Shown: in pieces, positions 57,049 through 64,000 of the stretch
Numbering within the stretch: the first letter of the stretch is position 1
How the letters are laid out: the number at the start of each line of letters is the position of its first letter
Assembly: GCA_036264135.1 (NCBI GenBank)
Contig: DATARN010000011.1
Span: 42,225 to 106,224 of the forward strand
Length of the DNA stretch: 64,000 bases
Direction of reading: 5' to 3'
From: DATARN01 sp036264135
GTDB taxonomy: Bacteria; Actinomycetota; Acidimicrobiia; Acidimicrobiales; Palsa-688
Translations under genes and position numbers: made by a program
The notes under the pieces: model-generated
Seen by the model: only the letters and a program-made list of their open reading frames with translations
The model's database searches: none
What the model was told of the DNA's origin: nothing

Positions 57049-57546
57049 GTGCGCGCCCCTGGTGACCTGCTGGCCTGGACCCGGACGCCGCAGGGCAGGA
57101 AGATGGTCCGCTACACCGCGACGTCGGTGATCTGCTTCGTGATCAGCGAAATCGTGCTCACCATCCTCAGCCTGGCCGGGTGGACGTACCTGTCCTCGGT
57201 GCTGGTGGCCACCGCAGTGTCGACGGTGCCGTCCTACGAGCTGAACCGCAGGTGGGCGTGGGGCAAGGACGGCAAGCGGGACCTGTGGAAGGAAGTGGCC
57301 CCGTTCTGGCTGCTGGCGTTCGTGGGCCTGGCCTTCTCGATCTGGGCCGGCGATTTCGCCACGACCGTCACCCGCCACGACCACTTCTCCCGTCTGGTCA
57401 CCACCGGGATCACCGACTCGGCGTTTCTCGGCTCCTACGCCGTGTTGTGGCTCGGCAAGTTCATCATCTTCAACAAGATCCTCTTCGTCCACCACCCCGA
57501 GGACCTTCCGCCGGCGCTCGACGGGCGCGCCGGTGTTCCCGGCTAG
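57049..57546 (+). CDS. GtrA-like membrane protein
   Basis: 165 aa with four hydrophobic spans (starting about ATSVICFVISEIVLTIL, SSVLVATAVSTVPSYEL, FWLLAFVGLAFSIW and FLGSYAVLWLGKFIIFNKIL). The NRRWAW motif after span 2 is typical of GtrA proteins, which are thought to flip undecaprenyl-linked sugars. GTG at 57049. The stop overlaps the methyltransferase gene by 14 bp. It opens the polysaccharide group. Confidence 0.85.
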   Translation: MRAPGDLLAWTRTPQGRKMVRYTATSVICFVISEIVLTILSLAGWTYLSSVLVATAVSTVPSYELNRRWAWGKDGKRDLWKEVAPFWLLAFVGLAFSIWAGDFATTVTRHDHFSRLVTTGITDSAFLGSYAVLWLGKFIIFNKILFVHHPEDLPPALDGRAGVPG

Positions 57547-58207
57547 CCCGGCACCGGCGGCGGCGCCCGCCGAGGCCGAGCGCCTCTTCGCCCTCGCCGG
57601 CACCGTCAAGGGCTTCATGCCCGACGACGAGGGGCGGGCCCTGTACCGGGCCGCCTGCCAGGCGGTGGTGGCGTCTCCCGGACCCCTGCTGGAGGTCGGC
57701 ACCTACTGCGGGAAGTCGGCGCTGTATTTGGGCGCCGCCGCCCGCCCGGCGGGGCGGCCGCTGTTCTCCGTCGACCACCATCACGGGTCCGAGGAGAACC
57801 AGGCCGGCTGGGAGCACCACGACCCCGACGTCGTCGACCCGGCCACCGGGCGGATGGACACCCTTCCCTGGGCCCGCCGGGCGGTCGCCGCCGCCGGGCT
57901 CGACGAGACGGTCGTCCTGGTCGTCGGGCCGTCGGCGGTCGTGGCCGCCGCCTGGTCGACGCCGCTGGCCCTGGTGTTCATCGACGGCGGCCACGGCCAC
58001 GAGGTGGCGTGGGCGGACTATCGCGGCTGGACTCCCCAGGTGGCCGCCGGGGGCCTGCTCGCCATCCACGACGTGTTTCCCGATCCCACCGAAGGCGGCC
58101 GGCCTCCCTACGAGCTCTACCGCGAGGCGCAGTCGTCGGGGCGCTTCGTCGACTGTCCGGAGCTGGCCTGCGGCAGCCTGCGCGTCCTGCGGCGCACCGG
58201 CGGCTGA
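57533..58207 (+). CDS. class I SAM-dependent methyltransferase
   Basis: 224 aa. GPLLEVGTYCGKSALYLGAA (motif I), PLFSVDHHHGSEENQ and LALVFIDGGHGHEVAWADYRGW mark a Methyltransf_24-type fold. The GTG at 57533 overlaps gtrA by 14 bp; the C-terminal part overlaps the convergent glycosyltransferase gene by 91 bp. Probably modifies a sugar or lipid in this group, but the substrate is unknown. Confidence 0.82.
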   Translation: MFPASPAPAAAPAEAERLFALAGTVKGFMPDDEGRALYRAACQAVVASPGPLLEVGTYCGKSALYLGAAARPAGRPLFSVDHHHGSEENQAGWEHHDPDVVDPATGRMDTLPWARRAVAAAGLDETVVLVVGPSAVVAAAWSTPLALVFIDGGHGHEVAWADYRGWTPQVAAGGLLAIHDVFPDPTEGGRPPYELYREAQSSGRFVDCPELACGSLRVLRRTGG

Positions 58208-59373
58208 CCGCCCGCGGCCGCCAGCTCCCGGTACACGTCGGCCACCCGCTCGCCCATCGTGTCGCGATTGAACTCCGCCCGGAGCCGGGCGCGGGCCGCG
58301 GCCACCACCTCGGCGCGCCGGTCAGGATCGTCCAGCATCACGACGGCGGCGGCCGCCGCCGCCTCGGCGTCGCCGAAGGGGGTCAGGTACCCGGTGACGG
58401 TGTCCACGACCGTGTCGCGGTTGCCGACGACGTCCGACAGGACGACGGGCACGCCGGCCCGCATGGCCTCGAGCGGGGTGTAGGGGCCGCCTTCGTAGCG
58501 CGACAGCAGGAGGAACACGTCGAACTGGCCCATGGCGGCGGCGGCGTCGTCCAGGTGGGGAATCTGGTGGAAGCGGCCGCCGAGCCGGTTGGCCGCCACT
58601 TCGCGATCGACCAGGTGCTGCTCGGGGCCCAACCCGATCAGCAGGAAGTGGACCGCCGGCCGCCGCCGGGCGAGAGCGGCACAGGCGCGCACGAACTGCT
58701 CCGGCGCCTTCTGGCGCGCCACCCGGGCCACCGTGGCCACCAGTGGCGTCCCGGCGGGAAGGCCCAGGCGGGTCCGCACATCGGGCGCCGGCCCGGGGAG
58801 GGCCAACGAGATGCCGTTGGGAATGACCACGACCCGCGACGCCGGCACCAGCCGGTGCGCGGCGACCCGCCCCGCCTCGCTGTCCGACACGGCGATGACC
58901 CGCGCCGTCGCCGTGCCGAGGATCCGCTCGAAGGCCACGGCCGGCGGCGAGGTCATGAGGCCGTTGGGCGTGTGGACCGCCGGCACCCCGGCCGGGCGGG
59001 CCGCCACCCGGGCGACGAGGCCCCCGACCGAGCTGTGGCCGTGCACCACGTCCGGTTCGATCTCCCTGATCAGCCGGCCGACGGCGGCTACGGCGGCGGC
59101 ATTGGCGGGGTGCAGCGGGTTGCGCCGCATGTCGACGACGTGCACCGTCGCCCCGCACGCCGTCAGCCGCTCGGCGGCACGAGTGTCGGCCACCGCCCCC
59201 GATCGGCCGGCCACGCCGACGCGGCGGGGCAGTGCGACGTGGTGGGTGATCCCCGGGGTGGCGGCCACCACGTCGAAGAGGTAGCGCACCGTGCCGCCCC
59301 GCACCGCCTCGATGACGTGGAGGACCCGCGGCGGGCCGCCCCGACCGGCGTCGTGAACCGTCGGGTGGCTCAG
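58117..59373 (-). CDS. glycosyltransferase, GT4 type, probable CTG start
   Basis: 418 aa from the CTG at 59373. N-terminal RVLHVIEAVRGGTVRYLFDVV and VHGHSSVGGLVARVAA, and C-terminal VATVARVARQKAPEQFVRAC with the E-x7-E region SRYEGGPYTPLEAMRAGVPVV, are GT4 features. The frame has no ATG, GTG or TTG between the sugar-transferase stop and RVLHVIEAV, which is part of the conserved first strand. The CTG overlapping that stop as CTGA is therefore the best start. The last ~30 residues (RRRTRRLPQASSGQ and after) overlap the methyltransferase gene. Confidence 0.8.
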   Translation of the reverse strand: MSHPTVHDAGRGGPPRVLHVIEAVRGGTVRYLFDVVAATPGITHHVALPRRVGVAGRSGAVADTRAAERLTACGATVHVVDMRRNPLHPANAAAVAAVGRLIREIEPDVVHGHSSVGGLVARVAARPAGVPAVHTPNGLMTSPPAVAFERILGTATARVIAVSDSEAGRVAAHRLVPASRVVVIPNGISLALPGPAPDVRTRLGLPAGTPLVATVARVARQKAPEQFVRACAALARRRPAVHFLLIGLGPEQHLVDREVAANRLGGRFHQIPHLDDAAAAMGQFDVFLLLSRYEGGPYTPLEAMRAGVPVVLSDVVGNRDTVVDTVTGYLTPFGDAEAAAAAAVVMLDDPDRRAEVVAAARARLRAEFNRDTMGERVADVYRELAAAGGQPPVRRRTRRLPQASSGQSTKRPDDCASR

Positions 59374-60932
59374 ATGCCGAGGGCCCGGCGGCCGGTGTGA
59401 TCCGGTTCCGGGACCCCCGGCGGCACCGCGTGGGACAGCATCCGGTCGGTGTTGGGCGGGGGCAGGGTGACGATCGCGGGCACGGTGCGCAGCAGGATGC
59501 GCAGGTCGAGCCCGAAGGACCAGTGATCGACGTAGTCGTTGTCGAAGGCGGTGCGCAGCGCCAGGGGCGTCTGGCCCCGGAGGCCGTTGATCTGGGCCCA
59601 CCCGGTCATGCCCGGCCGCACCCGGTGGCGGTCGTCGTAGCCGTCAATGGCGGGGGCGAAGCGGGCGACGTAGCTGACCCGCTCCGGGCGGGGGCCCACG
59701 AGCGACATGTCGCCGCGCAGCACGTTGACCAGCTGGGGCAGCTCGTCGAGATCCCAGCGCCGCAGCAGCCGTCCGAGCGGGGTCTGGCGGTCGAGCGCGG
59801 GCACCGATTCCGCGCCCAGGCTGCTGGTGGCCCAGTGGGCGTCCGCTTCGCCGTGCTCGTCGGGACTGCCGTACATGGTGCGGAACTTGAGGAGGGAAAA
59901 AGGCTCGCCGTGCTTGCCGACCCGCTGTTGCCGGAAGAAGACGGGGTTGCGATCGCGGATCTTGATGGCGGCGGCGATGAGGAGCATCAGCGGCAAGGTG
60001 AGGAGGAGCAGCGCGAGGGAGACTGCGATGTCCAGAGCCCGCTTGGCGATCAGTCCGTTGCGGCTCAACCCGATAGGCAGGGGCAGGACCGGGAAGCGCC
60101 CGATGTGGTACTTGCTGCCGTGGCGGACCACGTCGGCGAGGGGCAGCACCAGCGTGTAGCCCCGGCGGTCGTCCGCCCAGGTGACGAACTCCCGGAACAC
60201 CGACTCGTCGATCCCGTCGTTGACCAGGAGGACGTGGTCGATCTCGTTCTTGTCGAGGAGGCTGAACGCCTGGGCGTGGCCGTCGGCGACGGCGTCGTTG
60301 TCGCCCAGGGTCGGCGTGTACGCCGCCGCGAAGCGCAGGCCGACCTTCTTGGACCTCGCCAACTCGGCGGCGATCTCCTCCACCCGGCGGTCGGTGCCGA
60401 TCACGAGGGTGGGTCGCAGGCCGATGTCGCGGCGGCGGGCGGCGGCGATGACGCCCCAGGCGGCCCACCGGCCGATGACGAGGTAGCCGGCCGCCTGGAT
60501 GAGGGCGGCGATGGCGACCGCGGTGGTGACCCCCAGACGGAGGGGTTGGGTCAGCGAGACGGCGAGAAGGAGCACCGCGCCGAGGACGGCGAGGGGCTTC
60601 AGGTACCAGCGGATGCCTTGGGCCTGGACACTCGTCCGATGGGCCGCCAGACCGGTGATCGGGCTGGCCAGGGCGAACAGCCCACCAGCGGCGAGGGCGA
60701 CGGGGCGGGTGGTGCCCAGGTGGCGGAAGGCGCCGGCGACGATCATGCCGTCGACGAGGAGGACGGCGGGATGGGCGGCGGCGCTGTGCCACAGGACCAG
60801 GGCCGTCAACCAGGCGGGTGAGGGGCGCCCGACGACCGTCGGGGTGATCTCGAACGTCTCACTGGCCGACGGGGTCGAGGTGTCCGGCGCCGCCGTGGTG
60901 CGCGCCTCGCTGGCGCGGCCGCCAGCCGTCAC
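59370..60932 (-). CDS. exopolysaccharide sugar-phosphate transferase (WcaJ/polyprenyl glycosylphosphotransferase type)
   Basis: 520 aa. N-terminal membrane spans (about 35-175, several hydrophobic stretches), a Rossmann-like domain (LVIGTDRRVEEIAAELARS), and a C-terminal bacterial sugar transferase domain (AKRALDIAVSLALLLLTLPLMLLIAAAIK, FFRQQRVGKHGEPFSLLKFRTM, WDLDELPQLVNVLRGDMSLVGPRPE, RPGMTGWAQINGLRG). It puts the first sugar-phosphate on undecaprenyl phosphate. GTG at 60932. Overlaps the downstream glycosyltransferase start by 4 bases (CTGA). Confidence 0.92.
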   Translation of the reverse strand: MTAGGRASEARTTAAPDTSTPSASETFEITPTVVGRPSPAWLTALVLWHSAAAHPAVLLVDGMIVAGAFRHLGTTRPVALAAGGLFALASPITGLAAHRTSVQAQGIRWYLKPLAVLGAVLLLAVSLTQPLRLGVTTAVAIAALIQAAGYLVIGRWAAWGVIAAARRRDIGLRPTLVIGTDRRVEEIAAELARSKKVGLRFAAAYTPTLGDNDAVADGHAQAFSLLDKNEIDHVLLVNDGIDESVFREFVTWADDRRGYTLVLPLADVVRHGSKYHIGRFPVLPLPIGLSRNGLIAKRALDIAVSLALLLLTLPLMLLIAAAIKIRDRNPVFFRQQRVGKHGEPFSLLKFRTMYGSPDEHGEADAHWATSSLGAESVPALDRQTPLGRLLRRWDLDELPQLVNVLRGDMSLVGPRPERVSYVARFAPAIDGYDDRHRVRPGMTGWAQINGLRGQTPLALRTAFDNDYVDHWSFGLDLRILLRTVPAIVTLPPPNTDRMLSHAVPPGVPEPDHTGRRALGI

Positions 60933-61051
60933 CCGTTCACCGGCAGCAGGTCGAAAATCGGTATGCCGTCACCTCGTGGGCAATGGGGGAAATGTGGTGG
61001 GCCCAGACCGACCAATCCTGCCGGGTGCGGCCACCGAGGTCAAGTGTCAGG

Positions 61052-63328
61052 TCAGGAGCGCCACGACTGGCCCTGACCGAAGCGGGACCGATCAGACGGC
61101 GTGTCGGGGTCCGCCGGCGGCAGGGGCCGCGACAGGGCCGGCGTCGCCGGTCCGCGGAGGGCGGAACGGGCGTCCGACGACGCCTCCTCGAGGCGGGCCA
61201 CGACGGCATCGGCGATCGCCGAAATGGTGACGTCGTCGAGCACCGGGGCGTTGGACCGGGCCCGCAGCGCGATCCGCCGGCGCAGGCCCTCGAGCTGCTC
61301 ACCCATCTGCTGGCCCAGTTGGTCGAATCGCGCCAGCAACTCTCGCTGCTCTCCGGATGTGCCCTGATCGGCCCGGCCGGGGCCGGACACCCCCTGGGCG
61401 ACGACATCGGCCAGTTCGTCCAGGCGGGCGTACAGGCCGGCCAGGTCCACCGGTGGGGCGGGCGGGTTCATGGCCAGGCGGTTGAGGCGGGATTCGATGG
61501 GGGCCAGGTCGTTGCGGCCCTCGGCGACCAGGCCGGCCATCTCGTCCACCTGAGCGGACAGCGTGGCCAGCGCCTTGGCGGTCTCCCGGTCCCGGCCCAC
61601 CACCAGCTCGGTGGAAACCTCACGGAGGCGGGTGTCAAGCCGGGCCAGGGTGGCCGCCACCTCGTCCCCCGCCAGCCCGCTCATGGCGTCGGCGATCTCG
61701 TCGACCCGGGCCTCGAGCCGGGCCAGGACCTTGGTGAGGCCACGTTCGCGCGCCGTGGCCATCTCGTTGATCGCCCGCTCGAGGCGGGACAGGACGTCAG
61801 CCTCCTGCTGGCGGTCGTCGGCCAGCGCCACCACCACCTCTTCCATCTGGCTCCAGAGCGCCGCCTGGCGGTCGCGCTCGTCGCCCAGGGCGGCGATCAT
61901 GTCGCCGAGGCGGGCCATGCTGGTGGCGCCCTTGCCCTCGGTGAGCTCGATAACGGCATCCTCGATCCGTCCCAGGCTGTGGACCAAGGCATCGGAGACC
62001 TGGTCGCGGTCGGCCACCATCTGGTCGACCGCGTCGCCGCTCTCGCGGACGGCGGCGACCAGCGCCCCGACCTTGGAATCGAGGTCGCCGACGGACCGGC
62101 CGAGCCGGCGGATGTCGTCCTCGGCCTCGCCGACCGAGCGGCGGATCTGCTCGAGGGCCCGCTCGTGCACGTGGCGGTAGTCGTCGAGGTCGCCGGCGGC
62201 GTTGGCCGCCGCCCGCCCGACCTGCTCGGCGTAGTCGGTGATGCGGTCGCTGATGAGGTTTCGGAACGTCGAGGTGGTACTGGTCAACGCGTCGATGCGC
62301 AGGGCGATGGACGCCAGGGCGGCCTGCAGCGAGTCGGACCGTCCCGCCAGGATCAGCTCCTGGGTGGTGACCGTGGTACGAGGCCCGCGGTCGTGGTTGT
62401 CGTCCTCGTCCACGTCGTCCTCGTCCTCGTCGTCTTCCGCCTCGACGGTGAGCAACGGCCGCCGGCGGCCGGTTTGGGCCAACGCCGCCTGTTCCGCCGC
62501 CGCCCGTTCCGCCGCTTCCGCCGCTCGTTCGGCCTCGGCTCGCTCCGCCGCCGCCTCGGCGGCGGCCCGTTCGGCGGCGGCCCGTTCCTGCGCCGCCCGT
62601 TCGGCCTCGGCTTCCGCCGCGACCCGCTTGGCCGCCGCGTCCGCCGCCGCCCGCTCCTTGGCGGCCCGCTCGATCGTGGCCCGTTCGGCCGCGGCCCGGT
62701 CGGCCGCGGCCCGTTCGGCCGCTTCCTGTTCCGCGCCGCGCTGGGGTTGGCCGCGGTCCCCGGGGCGGGGTGAACCCGGCTCCTCGGCTCGAGTCGGCCG
62801 GCCCTGATTGGCCCACAAGGCGTCATCACGCTGCCCGCCGGTCCTCTGCTGGCGCTCCGCCGGGGCACGGGCGGCGTTCTGCTCGGCCTCGCGCAGCTCG
62901 GCGATGCGCTGCGGGATCCGGGCGTCGGGATCCGCCGACATGTTGGCGCTGCGCCGGGCCTCGGCCCGTTCGGCCGCCGCCTGCTGGGCCGCCGAGCGTT
63001 CGGCCGCGGCCCGTTCCGCCGCCGCCCGGGCCGCATGGGCCCGCGCCTCAGCCGCTCGCTGTGCCGCCGCCCGCCGACCAACCGCCCACCGGCCGAGCGG
63101 ACGGCGCGACTGCTCATCGTCGTCGCCTCCCGCGGCGGCATTCGGCGTGGTCCTCCCCACGGGCGGCCGCGGGCCGGGGGTGGCCGGGGTGCCTGCGGCA
63201 GGCGTGTGGTCGGCGCCGCCGTCCTCGCCCTCGCCGGCGTAATCGAACGGGCTCGACTCACTCGCCGTCGGGGCGGGCCACGTCAGGCGCACGCGGAGGT
63301 CGTCGGGGGGTTCTTCGTCAGTGGCCAT
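61052..63328 (-). CDS. large Ala/Glu/Arg-rich coiled-coil protein
   Basis: 758 aa from the ATG at 63328. The N-terminal third (about 85-300) is a repetitive AERAAAERAAAE-like coiled coil; an acidic hinge DDEDEDDVDEDD follows; the rest is helical with heptad patterns (DIRRLGRSVGDLDSKVGALVAAVRE and similar) to the C-terminus. No catalytic motif is visible. Such proteins act as cytoskeletal or polar scaffolds or chromosome-structuring proteins in actinobacteria, but no specific family is certain. Upstream ATG at 63373 is possible but adds a hydrophobic leader unlike a signal. Beside the polysaccharide genes. Confidence 0.7.
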   Translation of the reverse strand: MATDEEPPDDLRVRLTWPAPTASESSPFDYAGEGEDGGADHTPAAGTPATPGPRPPVGRTTPNAAAGGDDDEQSRRPLGRWAVGRRAAAQRAAEARAHAARAAAERAAAERSAAQQAAAERAEARRSANMSADPDARIPQRIAELREAEQNAARAPAERQQRTGGQRDDALWANQGRPTRAEEPGSPRPGDRGQPQRGAEQEAAERAAADRAAAERATIERAAKERAAADAAAKRVAAEAEAERAAQERAAAERAAAEAAAERAEAERAAEAAERAAAEQAALAQTGRRRPLLTVEAEDDEDEDDVDEDDNHDRGPRTTVTTQELILAGRSDSLQAALASIALRIDALTSTTSTFRNLISDRITDYAEQVGRAAANAAGDLDDYRHVHERALEQIRRSVGEAEDDIRRLGRSVGDLDSKVGALVAAVRESGDAVDQMVADRDQVSDALVHSLGRIEDAVIELTEGKGATSMARLGDMIAALGDERDRQAALWSQMEEVVVALADDRQQEADVLSRLERAINEMATARERGLTKVLARLEARVDEIADAMSGLAGDEVAATLARLDTRLREVSTELVVGRDRETAKALATLSAQVDEMAGLVAEGRNDLAPIESRLNRLAMNPPAPPVDLAGLYARLDELADVVAQGVSGPGRADQGTSGEQRELLARFDQLGQQMGEQLEGLRRRIALRARSNAPVLDDVTISAIADAVVARLEEASSDARSALRGPATPALSRPLPPADPDTPSDRSRFGQGQSWRS

Positions 63329-63668
63329 AACCAAATCGAAGGGTATCGAAGTTGACAGGCGGAAGAGTCTCATGTAGCCCTCGGCGGGGTGCCGTCTGCG
63401 ACGCGCGCCGATAGGCCCGGCGGGATCGGGCTGCCACTTCAGATCACGTCGGCGCTACCTCAACGCCCCGGCGGCCCCGTGGTCGACGGTTTGTCGGTGG
63501 CGCTGGCCGCCGGTCCGGGACGGTGACCGTTCTGTCCGCGGCGGCGGTTGTCAGCACCTTGTTGGGCGGCGGCGGGGGGTCGACGGCCCGTGAAACTCGT
63601 CGGCGCAGCTGGCAGCGTCCCGGCCGGCGTTGTCGTTCGATGGTGTTCCTGTCTTCAGGCCCCTCCAA
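63329..63668. other. intergenic region without a supported gene
   Basis: 340 bp between the coiled-coil gene and the surface-protein gene. The near side holds ATCGAAG repeated with a 3-base gap (about 63334-63350) followed by TTGAC, possibly part of a promoter region. The remainder is GC-rich with no motif I can name; a minus-strand frame at 63444-63668 has no recognisable protein features. Confidence 0.6.
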
Positions 63669-64000
63669 CTAGGCAGAATCCTGCTGGTATTCGCCGGTCC
63701 GGCGACCGGAGACGAGGACCACAAGGCCACCGATCAACATGGCCAACAGAGCCAGCAGCACCAGCAGTTCGGTGTTGGAGCCGGTGGCGGCCAATGGGGT
63801 GACCGTCACGGTGACGGCCGGTTGTGGGGCTGAGGGAGTCACGACCAGTTCGGTGTTGGAGCCGGTGGCGGCCAATGGGGTGACCCTCACGGTGACGACC
63901 GGTTGTGGGGCTGAGGGAGTCCCGACCAGTTCGGTGGCCGCCAACCGGCCTTCGGAAGCCAATAGTCGAACCGAAGGACCGACCTCGGGGTGAAGTGGCG
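63669..64000 (-). CDS. C-terminus of a surface protein with duplicated LAxTG sorting signal
   Basis: Partial; the frame is open to the right edge, so the visible 110 codons are the end of a longer protein. The sequence ends LAATGSNTELLVLLALLAMLIGGLVVLVSGRR, that is an LAxTG motif, a membrane span of about 17 residues and a basic tail. This is a sortase signal of the type used by class E sortases of high-GC actinobacteria. A 27-residue unit ending in LAATGSNTEL is repeated directly before it. A TTG at 63962 is not a real start. No sortase gene is in the window. Confidence 0.82.
   Translation of the reverse strand, partial: PLHPEVGPSVRLLASEGRLAATELVGTPSAPQPVVTVRVTPLAATGSNTELVVTPSAPQPAVTVTVTPLAATGSNTELLVLLALLAMLIGGLVVLVSGRRTGEYQQDSA
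63765..63926 (-). repeat. two 81-bp tandem copies within the surface-protein end
   Basis: The copies at 63765-63845 and 63846-63926 differ at only a few bases, and the first ten bases of a third copy follow at 63927. Each encodes TPSAPQP-containing wall-spanning sequence plus LAATGSNTEL on the minus strand. The period is exactly 27 codons, so the frame is kept. Confidence 0.9.

Noticed and set aside
63444..63668. A 74-aa minus-strand frame before the surface-protein end
   Set aside because: Pro/Arg-rich, no motif, no ribosome site; treated as intergenic.

Overview
The window is chromosomal DNA from a very GC-rich actinobacterium. I infer an Acidimicrobiia-like lineage from the mix of genes: an ECF sigma factor with a HxxxCxxC zinc anti-sigma factor, CarD, an actinobacterial HemQ, a DUF2342-type metallopeptidase, DUF3039 and DUF3263/LytR_C proteins, the DisA-RadA pair, and a LAxTG (class E type) sorting signal. 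There are no rRNA genes, no insertion sequence and no CRISPR array. One tRNA gene (Thr, UGU) is present. Genes are tightly packed, and many start on GTG with 4-base start/stop overlaps.

Region A (1-11662) is the accessory and most interesting part. A leftward operon (4393 to beyond 1) encodes a ComA-type phosphosulfolactate synthase, an unknown Cys-containing protein, an aspartase/fumarase-superfamily lyase, a PLP enzyme like D-cysteine desulfhydrase, and the start of a second lyase of the same superfamily. ComA, two such lyases and this PLP enzyme are the four-enzyme set (XcbB, C, D, E) assigned to bacterial coenzyme M biosynthesis in Xanthobacter autotrophicus Py2. Next to it are an AIR-synthase-like protein, a GNAT acetyltransferase, a radical SAM protein and a glycosyltransferase. 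These belong to the MSMEG_0565-0568/Sll0786-0787 families usually found around a nitrilase (Nit1C clusters), but no nitrilase is visible. A carbamate kinase, an FdrA protein and an unknown 216-aa protein complete the locus. An 11-base element close to TATAGTAAACG lies in all three intergenic promoter regions, which suggests one regulon.

Region B (11674-26532) is housekeeping: sigma factor and anti-sigma factor, a small zinc protein, a small membrane protein, a metallopeptidase, tilS, hpt and ftsH. It continues into one long rightward cofactor operon: folE, folP, a phosphatase-like protein lacking its catalytic Cys, folB, folK, panC, nadB, nadC, coaX, lysS. The operon covers folate, pantothenate/CoA and NAD synthesis.

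Region C (26543-38143) holds a leftward polyprenyl diphosphate synthase, clpC with a strong terminator, a lipoprotein, radA-disA, a dienelactone hydrolase-like protein, a Crp-type regulator diverging from carD, a TrmH/RlmB-type rRNA methyltransferase whose start is unresolved, a SigH-like sigma factor, a DUF3039 protein, a YbaK deacylase and tRNA-Thr.

Region D (38307-47580) contains a lipoprotein, the DUF3263/LytR_C pair, a compatible-solute group (otsB, otsA, glycerate kinase, glucosyl-3-phosphoglycerate synthase), thrC with a MoaD/ThiS-like sulfur carrier, and groL under a CIRCE operator.

Region E (47603-57018) contains a GT1-type glycosyltransferase, hemQ, larE with two unknown small partners, a Cys-rich small protein, a CoA-disulfide-reductase-like enzyme, a Nudix protein, a PAC2 protein, a GNAT and citrate synthase. 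Region F (57049-64000) is a surface-polysaccharide group (GtrA, methyltransferase, GT4 glycosyltransferase, sugar-phosphate transferase), a large Ala/Glu/Arg coiled-coil protein, and the C-terminus of a surface protein with a duplicated sorting signal.
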